Of a DNA stretch of 64,000 nt, positions 42,595 to 53,770 are shown piece after piece. A model generated the notes under the pieces. The model ran no database searches. It worked only from the letters and a program-made list of their open reading frames with translations, and was not told where the DNA came from. How positions within the stretch are numbered: position 1 is the first letter of the stretch; each line of letters opens with the position of its first letter. Origin of the DNA: Nilaparvata lugens (taxonomy: Eukaryota > Arthropoda > Insecta > Hemiptera > Delphacidae). Where the stretch lies: the NCBI RefSeq assembly GCF_014356525.2, contig NC_052504.1, positions 100,558,051-100,622,050 of the forward strand, written 5' to 3'. The translations under genes and the position numbers were made by a program.

Positions 42595-42699
42595 TAATGT
42601 TTGTAAAGGATGAAACTGTTCTAAAAAATATATACGAAGATACAGAGTACTCGGTCATTGCATGTGGCTTGAAATAAATATGTAGGGTCACATCTTATT

Positions 42700-42760
42700 T
42701 TGACAAGTACGTCATTACATGCGTACTTACGCACGTGCGTAATACGTACATGTACGTACC
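42700..42760. other. Adjacent palindromes with CACGTG core
   Basis: TTACGCACGTGCGTAA (42727-42742) is a perfect 16-bp palindrome and ACGTACATGTACGT (42744-42757) a 14-bp one. CACGTG is the consensus E-box of bHLH factors; no transcript is known to start nearby. Confidence 0.5.
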
Positions 42761-42939
42761 AGTCGGAAATCTTGCAAATGAAGAACTGCAGAAGTTTTGT
42801 GTGCTGCTTCAGTGGAGTCTCGGTACTCTAGCCTTACGTACTTTCATTATTACAACAGTTCTTTTAGCATCTCACTCTCTCTCAATCCTTGAATTCTCTC
42901 TCATTCTCTCTCATTTATGTAGATGCATAACAATATGAT

Positions 42940-43108
42940 TATTTTCTATAGTTATTATATTACAAATTGCTTTTTCATATCATACACAGTTCAATAATTA
43001 TTTTCTTAGTCTATATTATGTAAATTCATCTATAATTCTGCTGTATTGTAAGCTATTGTATATAAGTGTATAAGCCAGTATATATTGTAATCTACATAAA
43101 TAAAGTAC

Positions 43109-43145
<37 letters not shown>

Positions 43146-43760
43146 CTATTAGTTTCTGTCGTCTATATTGTCGAGATTCACTCTCACATCCCTCACTCTC
43201 CCACACTATCTCTCTCACACACACACACACACACATTCTCTCTCTCACCCACTCTCACTCACTCTCTCTCTCACTCTAGATCATGAATCCATAGACTCAT
43301 AAATCCTCAGTTGATTCGATGAAATTAACGTTTTGGTAGAGAGTTAGTGGGAAGGATCTTTTTAATATTCTTTCCGAAGAATGGACATTGATATATCCAA
43401 AGCTCCGCCAATTTATGTAGATGCATAACAATATTATCCAATTATTCCAAATTTCTTTTTCATATCGTATACAGTTGAATATATATTTTTTGTCTATATT
43501 ATGCAAATTAATCTTTAATCTTGCTGTATTGTAAGCTATTGTATATAAGTGTATAAGCTAGTATATATATATATATATATATATATCCTTTTTCAGAGCA
43601 TCGACCAAAAATAATCATTATTTTTTGAAACACCGCCGATTTATGAAGTTACATCACAATATTATATCATCGTGATTCAAACAGCATCTCTTTTCTCATC
43701 AATTTATATCCCATACTTTGTGCATTTTTTTTTTTAATAATTAGCTATACTGATGTAAAT
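42940..43760 (+). repeat. Series of LINE 3' ends and microsatellites
   Basis: 42940-43140 is an (AATC)n LINE end with about eight tail units. 43205-43280 is AC/CT-rich. 43328-43562 is a second (AATC)n-family end, its tail replaced by (TA)n at 43563-43588. 43592-43762 is an AATCT-type end. Confidence 0.65.
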
Positions 43761-43776
43761 CAGTGTATAAACCAGA

Positions 43777-43915
43777 TCATTCCCGTGTTTTCGAATGGGC
43801 ACGTTATTCAATTGGTCGAGGACAGTCGTAAGGTCCATTGACGGCTTAAATTAAAAATTCAGGCGAGGTGGGACCTTCCCGCATGGGATTCGCCACCAAC
43901 AAAATCTATACAAAT
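43777..43915 (+). mobile_element. 5'-truncated type-B SINE
   Basis: 'GAATGGGCACGTTATTC', 'AAGGTCCATTGACGGCTTAA' and 'GGTGGGACCTTCCCGC' match the body of 1322-1559 without the tRNA-like head. Confidence 0.75.
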
Positions 43916-43923
43916 TTCCTTTC

Positions 43924-44062
43924 TACTTTCCTTGCCCTACTACCATAGGTAAAGAAAGTATTGCTTTCCAAAAAAAATAGAGCTACCCCAATTTCAAGTT
44001 TCCTATACGTTTCAAGGTGCCCTGAGTCCAAAAACATGATTTTTGGGTGTTTGTGTGTGTGT

Positions 44063-44132
<70 letters not shown>

Positions 44133-44918
44133 TATGTCTGTGAACACGATAACTACATTCCTAATTAACCGATTGAATTGATATTTTAAACTTAAGGTCC
44201 TTATACCATTAGGACCCGACAATAAGAAATTCAATGAAATTCAATTCAAGATGACGGAAAAAATGACGGATAATTACTAAAAAACCATGTTTCTCACGGT
44301 TTTCTCGAAAACGGCTCTAACGATTCTCTTCAAATTTATACTATGATAGCTACTTATAAGCCCTATCAACTGACATGAGTCTCATTTCTGGGAAAATTGC
44401 AGGAGCTCCGTAATATTCTTGAGAAAAATGGCGGATGGTTACTAAAAAACCATGTTTTTCACGATTTTCTCAAAAATGACTTGACTGATTTATTTCAAAT
44501 TCATCCCTGTATAGTTATTTATCAGCTCTATCAACTGGCAAAAGTCTTTTTCCTTGGAAACTAATGGGGTCCACCTCATCCTTGGGAAATGGACTATGTA
44601 AACTCCTTCTCGTGCATGAGGTAGGTAGGTAGAGCAGTTTATAAAAAGAACACAGTCATAGTCGAGATTTTCATTTGTAGAACAGCTCTTTTGACGACTT
44701 TTAAAAAAATCATCGAATTTCACAATTTACACAAAGGAAAATGTACTCTGGAAACAATTATATATACACAACATATACAGTAGTCTGATCGTAGTTTCAA
44801 ATATGTTGCCGCCAGCAATCGTCATTATGTTATTCCTCTAAATTATTCTTGTTTAAGAATGAGGCTCACAGTTCAATGAGCAAGGAAAGTTGTGTGAGTG
44901 CGCCACACCAGATTTTTT
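43924..44918 (+). mobile_element. TE3, single copy (about 1 kb)
   Basis: Head TACTTTCCTTGCCCTACTAC with an internal inverse AAGAAAGTATTGC. A (GT)n at 44051-44135 follows. Two to three diverged modules of about 170 bp contain 'CACGGTTTTCTCGAAAACGG' and 'ATCAACTG'. Tail GCAAGGAAAGTTGTGTGAGT, then CACACCAGATTTT. The minus-strand 77-codon frame (44490-44723) resembles one at 61434-61718 only because both lie in TE3. Confidence 0.75.
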
Positions 44919-44999
44919 AGTGTATAAGCCAGTAATACTGTACATAGATGATACCTAGATGAAGAACTCTAAACTTATCTAATCCCATCCCTCCATAAG

Positions 45000-45850
45000 T
45001 ACAGTGCCATTACTGTTAGTTTTTCCTCTAGTATTTTCATCAATCCACTTCCCCACTATAGATTCCCACTTACGCCAATTTTCTGCCTCTTTTCATTCCC
45101 TCTCACTCACTCTCTCACTCACTCTCTCTCTCTCTCTCTCGATATCTTCCTACAAATACAATTCTATTACTTTCAGTCTTTTCTCTAGTATTTTTTTGCA
45201 ATCCTCCCTCTTACTATATCTCTCACTTCTCCCCTCTGATTCACTCTCTCTCTTTCTGAACTTCTCTCTCTCACGCCTGGTCGTGTGTTAATGGAAAGAA
45301 TATATTTTCATATCCTTCTTAGAGAATCGACAATAATTATTTGTTGAAACACCGCCGATATATGAAGTTACATCACATTATTATATTATTGTTATTCTAA
45401 TTGCATTCAATCTTTATTCTAATTGATTAATTTTTTATACTTTGTGAAATTCGTTGAATACCGTCGTTTAATGCACATTAGTGTATAAGCCAGTAACCAG
45501 TAATTATTGTAACATAAAGAAATCTAATCTGATCTAATCTCTCTCGATATCTCGCTACAAATACAATGCTATTACTTTCAGTCTTTTCTTTTGTATTCCA
45601 ACGATTTTCTCTCTTACTATATCTCACCCTTCTCTCCTCTGATTCTCTCACTCACACTCTCTCTCTCTCTCTCTCTACAAGTACAATACTATTACTTCAG
45701 TCTCTTCTCTAGTACTTTCATCAAACCTCGGTACTCTTGGTTGTTCTTTCTCTCTCCCTCCCACTTCTACCTCTCTCTCTATCACTCTATCTCACTCCCT
45801 CTCTCTTCCGCACTTTCACTCTTATTTACACTTCATCTCTCTCTTTTGAG
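45000..45850 (+). repeat. CT-rich tracts and an AATCT-type LINE end
   Basis: CT runs at 45095-45150, 45240-45275 and 45640-45680. A LINE end at 45282-45545 (GAATCGACAATAATTATTTG to TCTAATCTGATCTAATCT). Nearby Ser/Leu-rich frames are artefacts. Confidence 0.65.
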
Positions 45851-46135
45851 TACTCTCATTGCAGTGTATTTTTGAAGGCCTCGGGCTGTTTCGCCCCAAC
45901 AAAGACTGTGTTTTTCAGGGCAGATGCACTGTTTCAAATTACGCCATCACATGTCAAAACTCATTGCAGCCTCTTCACAGACTCCGGCTCGGCAAGGAAT
46001 TCGTTGTTCCAGAGTTTCTTTTCCTCTGTTTTTCTTTTGTGAAATGGTGGAATTTGGTGCATGGTTGTATATATATATAGAGAGAGATGAAGAGAGAGAG
46101 AGAGAGAGAGAGAAAATGTGTGTAAGAGAGAGGGA
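45851..46135. other. GC-richer block of uncertain coding status, then (TA)/(GA)n
   Basis: After CTCTCATTGCAG (a possible 3' splice site at 45864) there is a GC-richer stretch open in three frames to about 46050. One frame (45859-46080) reads CIFEGLGLFRPNKDCVFQGR onward. No family was recognised and no matching donor site is obvious. (TA)n and (GA)n follow at 46070-46115. Confidence 0.3.
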
Positions 46136-46712
46136 TAATTTCAGGTGAGGAAAATAAACTGAATTCTCCAAAATACTCTGTGTTTTGATACTTTGAGGCG
46201 GCTCTTATTAATGAAAATTCTTTGGTAAATTGATTAAATTTCAGCTTGAAGTTCGGAACATAGACGAACTATGTCATGAAATATCTTTTTCTGCTTTCTT
46301 TTCTCTATGCTATAGTTTAGTACTAAAGCCGAATCTGGAAAATTTGGAGCATCAACGACCTCCAATATCTACTTATCTACTTATGCTAGTTTTTCTCTAT
46401 GGTAAAAAAAATCTACTCAGCTTGAAACCTTAAAAGCTATGAGAGGATATAATAATTCTGTCAGAATTCCCTGTGAATTGAATCATTGCTCCCAATAAAA
46501 CACATGCTGAAAGTTTAAAGTGAATTAACACCTACTCCCGCTAACATTATCTAGACAGAGTAAAGCTGCTTAGAGCAGCCGTGGTCTCTCATTGGTGCAT
46601 TTGGCTGTCCAATCCTGAGCCGCTAATGGATGTGGCGCTCCCATTGGACGATGGATTTGTAAGCCGCCATTATCAACATATGCGAGCGGTAAATTCAAAT
46701 TCAAATAAGTGC
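46136..46712. other. Degenerate TE2 fragment and unassigned sequence
   Basis: 46240-46330 loosely matches TE2 (CAGCTTGAAGTTCGGAACAT). 46440-46712 is unassigned. Confidence 0.35.
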
Positions 46713-47330
46713 TATAGTGATGTCCACGTTATAATTGCAGTGGAAGAATATAGGAAAACAACGTTGCAGATCCTCTGTCTTGTCAATGCCTTCTATCTTT
46801 ATTTTCTCATCCCCATAATTATTTGGAAATGTTCACCCTTGACAAAATGAAACATTTCTAGATAACTCAAAATAGCTGAAACACTATTTTACACAATTTT
46901 CTCTCTATTTTAGTTTGTGTTTCATTTTCTAGTCTTTCGAAATTCAATTTAAACTTCGACAAGACTAAGCACCGTTTCGGAAAGCCAATTTTCTGACTAC
47001 AGCTGTTTAAAGTATGGAGCTTACCTAAATCCCGAGATCGGAAACCGGCCCTAAAACATCATAAGAAGGGAGAGAGAAGAAGACAATAGAAACACATGAT
47101 TATTGATTTATTTTTGTTCCTAAGGTTGTTTTTTTCTGTTTTTGTTTCACTATTTAAAAGAACATTCTGCATAGCTTTGATTTATGTAATAATAGTATTA
47201 TTGGGTTTTACCGACTTTCCGGCTGACGATTGTTTAATCAAGCCGTATAAATGTGTGTTTTCTCATTCATTGTATGTTGTAAATTTGAAGATTAAAGCAT
47301 TATTTCTATTCTATTCTATTTCTATTCAGT
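46713..47330 (+). mobile_element. M1 left end followed by a LINE 3' end
   Basis: M1 text CTATAGTGATGTCCACGTTA to 'CTTGTCAATGCCTTCTATC' stops at about 46800. 47095-47330 is a LINE 3' end finishing GAAGATTAAAGC and a (TTCTA)n tail. 46801-47094 is unassigned. Confidence 0.55.
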
Positions 47331-47369
47331 GAGAAATTGGAGGATATGGAATTTGTGAAAGACAAAGAA

Positions 47370-48005
47370 GATAAGAGAAAGAAGGAGAAAAAGAAGAAGA
47401 ACAACAACAAGAACAGGGAGAAGGTGATGGAGGAAAAAGAAGAAGAAGGAAAAAAAGAAGATATTTAGAATTAATGATATTAAATGATCAACAATAATTC
47501 TGCACCCAGTAACAGCTGCCATCTGGTGGCGAAATTTGGAGTTGAATAATGTTTGTCAAACTGTCCACCAATCAGGAGAGAGAGAGTGGGCGGAGTCTGA
47601 GAGAGAGTGAGTGAGGAAGAGGAAGTTCAATAATTCAGAACTCGCTTGTGATTGGTTCCTAGTCTTCAATACGACAAAAGTGGGTTGACGGTACAGCTGT
47701 GAGGATGAAGAAGAAGAAGATGTAGAAGAAAAAGAAGCAGGGAAGAGAAGAGAAAGAAGAAAGAAATAAGAAGAAGGAGAAGAAGGAGAAGAAGAAGGAG
47801 AAGAAGAAGGAGAAGAAGAAGGAGAAGAAGAAGAAAAAGAATAAGAAGAAAAAGAAGCAGGGAAGAGAAGAGAAAGAAGAAAAAAATAAGAAGAAGGAGA
47901 AGAAGGAGAAGAAGAAGGAGAAGAAGAAGGAGAAGAAGAAGAAGAAGAAGAAAAAGAACAAGAAGCAGGAGGAGGAAGAAGAAGAAGAAGAAGAAGAAGA
48001 AACGA
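47370..48005. repeat. (GAA)n-rich tracts
   Basis: Purine-rich runs at 47370-47465 and 47700-48003. The second contains two copies of a unit of about 120 bp, each with GCAGGGAAGAGAAGAGAAAG followed by GAAGAAGGAGAAGAAGGAG, so the tract itself was duplicated. Phe/Leu/Ser-only minus-strand frames are artefacts. Confidence 0.9.
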
Positions 48006-48383
48006 GAAAGACACCACCTAGTTTTCGTCAACCTGTGTTTTAGACGCCCTCCTGCCTGTGAGAGGACAGCAATCCTTCACTGTCATTTCCAGTGCAGTAG
48101 GCTTGGCTTTGCTCTGTCAATTTACAGTTTTCCGCACCATCCATTCTGTCTCCCATCGCCTGTCCTTTCTTGTCCTGTCTTGTCCTATCCTTCCCTTTCT
48201 TGTCCTATCCTGTCCTGCCATTCCCAATACAAACCGTACACATTGTGCTGATGCTTTCAAAAACAGCTGGAATCAGCTACCAAATTCAATTAAATATCCG
48301 GGTAGGCCTACGTGGAGTAGGTAGGGCTAAACTTGAAACTCCCAACTTGCAGCGTTGGTTGAACGAAAATCCTCGATGTGTTC
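48006..48383. other. Unassigned, with TGTCCTATCC tandem words
   Basis: 48160-48225 has repeated TTGTCCTATCC/TGTCCTGTC words. The 88-codon frame spanning this is not supported. Confidence 0.4.
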
Positions 48384-48431
48384 TAGGTTAGGTTAGGTTA
48401 GGTTTGGTTAGGTTAGGTTAGGTTAGGTTAG
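48384..48431 (+). repeat. Interstitial (TTAGG)n telomere-like tract
   Basis: About nine and a half units of TTAGG with a single TTTGG variant. (TTAGG)n is the ancestral insect telomere repeat. Here it lies inside a scaffold, 100 bp before the palindromic array. Confidence 0.85.
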
Positions 48432-48529
48432 AATGTAAGAAGTAAGAGTATAAAATTACATTCTATTCTCACTGGTTCTATACGATTTTCATGCTGACAG
48501 TTCAAAAAAACGCTAGACCATAGCATACA

Positions 48530-49640
48530 CAATAGATAGCATGAGAAGATATCCCAAGGTTTGTAGAACCCATTTAGTTTGGAAGTTTTGTATCAATTTG
48601 AGATGATAATGTATCATATTTTAATGATACTGTATCATTAATGGTGATACTATAGAAAATAGATAGCATAAGAAGATATCCCAAGGTTTGTAGAACTCAT
48701 TTAGTTTGGAAGTTTTGTATCAATTTGAGATGATAATGTATCTTTTTTTAATGATACTGTATCATGTGTAGAGAATAGATAGCATAAGAAGATATCCCAA
48801 GGTTTGTAGAACTCATTTAGTTTAGAAGTTTTGTATCAATTTGAGATGATAATGTATCATATTTTGATGATACTGTATCATGTGTCGTGATACTGTATCA
48901 TTAATGGTGATACTATAGAGAATAGATAGCATAAGAAGATATCCCAAGGTTTGTAGAACTCATTTAGTTTGGAAGTTTTGTATCAATTTGAGGTGATAAT
49001 GTATCATATTTTGATGATACTGTATCATTAATGGTGATACTATAGAGAATAGATAGCATAAGAAGATATCCCAAGGTTTGTAGAACTCATTTAGTTTGGA
49101 AGTTTCTTATCAATTTAAGATGATAATGTATCATATTTTGATGATACGGTACTGTATCATGTGTCGTGATACTGTATCATTGATGGTGATACTATAGAGT
49201 ATGGATAGCATAAGAAGATATCCCAAGGTTTGTAGAACTCATTTAGTTTGGAAGTTTTGTATCAATTTGAGATGATAATGTATCATATTTTGATGATTCT
49301 GTATCATGTGTCGTGATACTGTATCATTTATGGTGATACTATAGAAAATAGATAGCATGAAAAGATATTCAAAAGTTTGGAGAATTCATTTAGTTTGTAA
49401 GATTTGTGTCAAGTTGAGATGATATTATATCATATTTTAATGATACTGTATCATTTATGGTGATACTGTACTATAGAAAATAGATAGCATAAGAAGATAT
49501 TCAAAGGTTTGTAGAATTCATTTAGTTTGGAAGTTTTGTATCAACTTGAGATGATACTATATCATATTTTATTGATACTGTATCATGTGTGCCAATACTG
49601 TAACATCTATTGTGATACCATAGAGAAAAGATATAATAAT
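48530..49640 (+). repeat. Tandem array of TE2-derived units rich in 15-bp palindromes
   Basis: Units begin GATAGCATAAGAAGATATCC at about 48535, 48662, 48778, 48925, 49052, 49204, 49351 and 49483, spaced about 117-152 bp. Each has one to three ATGATACTGTATCAT-type palindromes and ends GGTGATACTATAG. Length differences come from loss or gain of a sub-repeat of about 20 bp, GTGTCGTGATACTGTATCAT. A related single unit is at 1660-1756. Confidence 0.85.
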
Positions 49641-49725
49641 AATAATGATATCCTATGGTATAGGGCGTCTATGTTCCTCCCAAATTCCATTGTCAACTCA
49701 AGCAAATAGTCCTAGTAGCTATTTT

Positions 49726-49883
49726 TACTTTCCTTGCCCTATTACCATAGGTAAGGAAAGTATTGCTTTCCGAAAAAATTAAGGTATCCAAATTTCTAAA
49801 ATTCTATTTGTTTCAAGGTCCCCTGAGTCCAAAAAAGTGGTTTTTGGGTATTGGTCTGTATGTATGTATGTGTGTGTGTGTGT

Positions 49884-49928
<45 letters not shown>

Positions 49929-50601
49929 ATGAGTGTATGTGCGTCTGTGTACACGATATATCATCTCCCAATTAATGGAATGACTTGAAATTTGGAACTT
50001 GGGGTCCTTTCCCTATAAGGATCCGACACGAACAATTTCGAACAAATCCAATTCAAGATGGCTGCTAAAATGGCGAAAATGTTGTCAAAAACAGGGTTTT
50101 TCGCGATTTTCTCGAAAACGACTCCAACGATTTTGATCAAATTTATACCTGAAATAGTCATTGATAAGCTCTATCAACTGCCACAAGTCACATATCTGTA
50201 AAAATTCCAGGAGCTTCACAACATCTATGCAAAGTTTGATTTTAGAGTCCCAATTATCAGGCTTCAGATACAATTCAAACCAAAAATTTCAAGTGGAAAG
50301 GATTAAGCATGAAAATCTCTACAATTTATGTTCAATAACATTTTCACCTAAAATTCAAAATAAGCTCGAAATTCGAGAAAATGTTATTATTTCAATATTG
50401 CAAACTGTTGGCAAATGTTGATTCTATTGAATCATTCACTATGAAGAGATAGCAGACTCCATGTGTCTCCAGCGTTATTGTCCTGTCACCAGCTGGTTTG
50501 GATCATTGAATAGTAGAGTTGAGATGCGCGAGTACACTAGCGTCAGGTGATAAATTTTCATAACGGCAAGGAAAGTTGTGTGAGTGCGCCTCACCAGATT
50601 T
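49726..50601 (+). mobile_element. TE3, single copy
   Basis: Head ACTTTCCTTGCC...GGTAAGGAAAGT (12-bp imperfect inverted pair). (GT)n at 49869-49933, body 'TTTTCTCGAAAACGACTCC', tail GCAAGGAAAGTTGTGTGAGT to CACCAGATTTTT. Confidence 0.75.
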
Positions 50602-50602
50602 T

Positions 50603-50960
50603 TGTTGAAGCTATGTGACGCTGTTAGTCTCTCATACTGTACCGTTCCTACACAAAATCCGGCCAAAACAGTAATAATAGACCGTTATCAGCTTGAGTTG
50701 ACAAAAAATAGGCTTGAAATTTGTAACAAGAACTACCTAAGCCATCAGATGGGATTGGTCCTAATACTTATTTTTTGTGAAGCTATGTGACGCTGTTAGT
50801 CTCTCATACTGTACCGTTCTTACACGTTTAGGCCTACCAAGCCAGAACAGTAATAATAGACAGTAGTCGACTGTTATCAGCTTGAGTTGACAAAAAATCG
50901 GCATGAAATTTTGAACATGAAAACCTGTACCATGGGATATCTTCTTATGATATATTTTCT
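50603..50960 (-). repeat. Two tandem TE2 terminal copies
   Basis: GAAGCTATGTGACGCTGTTA occurs at 50606 and 50777, each followed by 'GTAATAATAGAC' and 'CAGCTTGAGTTGACAAAAAA'. Head-to-tail arrangement. Confidence 0.7.
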
Positions 50961-51109
50961 CTAGAGCTCTATTTAACCGATATTTCCTGATACTCAACTA
51001 CGTTTTGACCACACAGTTCAACTTGAGACTCATCATTGGTGATCTAATTAATTAAAAACTGTCTCTTCTCATTTCAAAACAGCATAACGAGTGCACATCA
51101 TACACGAGT

Positions 51110-51290
51110 TAAAGAGAGAGGGAGAAAGAGAGAGAACTAGAACTCTAGAGAGAGAGAGAGAGTAATGAAAGAATAGATTGAGAGAGAGTGAGAAAGATAG
51201 AGAGAATTTCAAAGGGAGAGAGAGGGAGAGTGATTTGGGAAAAGAGTGAGAGAGAGTTATTAGATTGGAGTTAGATTAGATTAGAATTCT
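51110..51290. repeat. (GA)n-rich tract
   Basis: GAGAGA runs ending in TTAGATTAGATTAGAAT, the inverse of an AATCT-type LINE tail. Confidence 0.8.
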
Positions 51291-51324
51291 TTATTCATGT
51301 ATGTTATGAAGTGATTTGGGGAAA

Positions 51325-51660
51325 GGATTGATTGATTGATTGATTGAGTACTTTATTTATGTAGATTACAATATATCCTGGCTTATACACTTATATACAA
51401 TAGCTTACAATACAGCAAAATTATAGATGAATTTACATAATATAGACTAAGAAAATAATTATTGAACTGTATATGATATGAAAAAGCAATTTGTAATATA
51501 ATAACTATAGATAAAAATTATATTGTTATGCAATGCATCTACATAAATTGGCGGAGCTTTGGACATATCAATGTCCATTCTTCGGAAAGAATATTAAAAA
51601 TATCCTCCCCACTAACTCTCTACCAAAACGTTAATTTCATTATTTAAACTGAGGATTTAT
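51325..51660 (-). mobile_element. (AATC)n LINE 3' end, longest copy
   Basis: Minus strand: CGTTTTGGTAGAGAGTTAGT, 'CCAAAGCTCCGCCAATTTATG', 'GCTGTATTGTAAGCTATTG', then AATAAAGTACTCAATCAATC. It best shows the length of this 3' region. Confidence 0.75.
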
Positions 51661-52346
51661 TTATTAATGGAAATATTGTAAAAGTTTTAATCAATATGAA
51701 TATTTGAGAGAAAAAAACAGAAAATTGATAAAGTAAAATAATTATATAGGTATATAAGATCAAATAATTGATTAATAAAATGAAGTAGGCTGAAAGTAGA
51801 TCAGGGTTATAAAGTTTCAGTAGAAGGACAGAGAGAGTGAGAGAGAGATAGAAATACAGTGAGAATGGGGGAAAGTGATTTGGAAGAGAGAGAGAGAGAG
51901 TTAGAGAGAGAGAGGAAGATGAATAAACTAACGTAGCACGTATTTCCGCAAAACTTTAAACCGGCAACAGAGCATGAATGAGCCTCAATTTTGCGGTCTG
52001 TATCTGAGCTAATCTCAATCTATGTAGTAAGTATTCACTTTAAACTGTTGGCATCGGTTGAATGACTCTCTCTTTCACTCTCTCTCTCTCTCCCTCTCTT
52101 TAAATACGAGTGCAGTTCCAACCCCACATGAGTAGAGATCGTATCTCGTTTGTCAATAAAAAGAGATTCTCAATACATCAAACCATTTTCAGTCGACTTC
52201 AACATTTTATTTCTCAAATTGAATTTGCCATCCTCGGAATCAATCAGTTTCGAGTGGTCTGTATACATTGGAACAAATCAGCGAGTGAATTATTGATTTC
52301 TCTCCAATAGAATTATTCAAAGGAACATTATTCGATCAGATTCATG
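51661..52346. other. GA-rich segments and unassigned sequence
   Basis: GA-rich at 51828-51860 and 51880-51915; CT-rich 52065-52100. The 66-codon frame at 52110-52310 has no recognised motif. Confidence 0.4.
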
Positions 52347-52724
52347 TACAGTGAGGTCCACGTTTTAATGACAGTGTTGATAAGCAATGGTATTGCTATC
52401 CTTGTCTATTATTCAACAAAACGGATAACGCTATTTCTCTCTCGCTTTGCTCTGTTGCCAGATCGTATTTCAACAATGTAGAATTGATAATTGGTTAACA
52501 AAATATCCCATCTGAATTATGAAAATTTATTATGAAATTATTGGTAAATATGATTTCTCACTTAATAAAATAAATTATTTTATTTCAAACGAGAATGGAC
52601 AGTTAATATCATATCAGTAAACCTTATCAGCTACCGTCTTTAGAAGGCATTGACAAGACAGAGGTTTGGAAACATTTTTCTCCTATCGTTCTCCACTGCC
52701 ATTATAACGTGGTCCTCACTATAT
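52347..52724. mobile_element. M1, complete copy
   Basis: TACAGTGAGGTCCACGTTTT to AACGTGGTCCTCACTATA. The 'GTACAG' left edge supports a TA target site with an element beginning CAGTG. Confidence 0.85.
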
Positions 52725-53008
52725 AAAGACATCCGCTTTAAAGCTGGCATCTGGGAAACTTTTCAATGAGAAGCATCAATGTCATCCATAGGATAACAGC
52801 TAACAGCTTGAAGTCAATCTGACTGTATTTATTTATATAGATTACCCTGCTCAAGATTCTGTTTGATTTATTCGAAGCAGAACAAATTTGGCCAAGTGAA
52901 TGAGATTGATGAGGCTGAGTATCCCTCGAATTTGTTCCGAGCAAATTTGATCAAGTCACTGATTCTGATTTCTGAATCGAGCTGTTCAAGTTGTTTAGAA
53001 CTTGTTTA

Positions 53009-53161
53009 TGGTGAGGTCCACGTTTTAATGGCAGAGCAGAAAGATAGCAGAACAGCATTGCCGAATCTCAGTCTTCTATAGTGGATAGTTGCAGAGAGAA
53101 GTTAGTAATTATTTCTTCCATCTAAAATATGTAGTGATATATACATATTTATCACTATATA

Positions 53162-53207
<46 letters not shown>

Positions 53208-53310
53208 ATATGTATATCACTACATATTTCAGATGGAAGATAATACCGGTATATCTGTTGTGATGCTAATTGTTTATTCTTGTTTGAAATAAGCATATTT
53301 CATTCATCAA
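53009..53310. mobile_element. M1 left part interrupted by a (TA)n foldback
   Basis: M1 text 53009-53095 and 53252-53310. Between them, CTTCCATCTAAAATATGTAG (53117) and its inverse CTACATATTTCAGATGGAAG (53221) surround (TA)n at 53167-53212. Both long frames here are artefacts of the repeat. Confidence 0.65.
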
Positions 53311-53404
53311 GTAAATTATTTATGTACATATATAGTGATAAATATGTATATATCACTACATATTTCAAGTGTTTTTCAATTCAAGTGTGATCAATTATCA
53401 TCTT

Positions 53405-53770
53405 GAATGGAAAACACTAAGAAATTGTCAAAACCCACAGATTCATTGATACTTAGACAGACCCGTTTCGGTTATTACATCATTGTCAATCTCTGATAAT
53501 CTCAATTTATCTGAGATTGACAATGGTGTTACCACCGAAATCGGTCTTTCTAAGTATCAATAAATCAGTGGTTTTTGACAATTTCTTAGTCTTTTCCATT
53601 CAATCAATATCAATCTCTGATAAATTAAAATTATCAGAGATTGACAATGGTGTTATCACCGGAATCGGTCTTTCTAAGTATCAATAAATCAGTGGTTTCT
53701 GACAAGTTCTTAGTCTTTTCCATTCAATATGAATAATTACCACAATATAAACTTCTCAACTACACAAAAA
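53405..53770. mobile_element. FB-family foldback, three arms
   Basis: AAGAAATTGTCAAAACCCAC (left arm), then two right-type arms (53535-53605 and 53655-53735), each with ATCGGTCTTTCTAAGTATCA. The terminal block 'AATTACCACAATATAAAC' ends it. The extra arm suggests slippage or a tandem copy. Confidence 0.65.

Noticed and set aside
44490..44723. Frame (-) resembling one at 61434-61718 (shared YLPHAREG)
   Set aside because: Both lie at the same position in TE3; similarity reflects repeat identity, and each is interrupted differently.
45859..46080. Possible exon after TTGCAG
   Set aside because: Open in several frames, no recognised domain, no donor site; kept only as an uncertain block.
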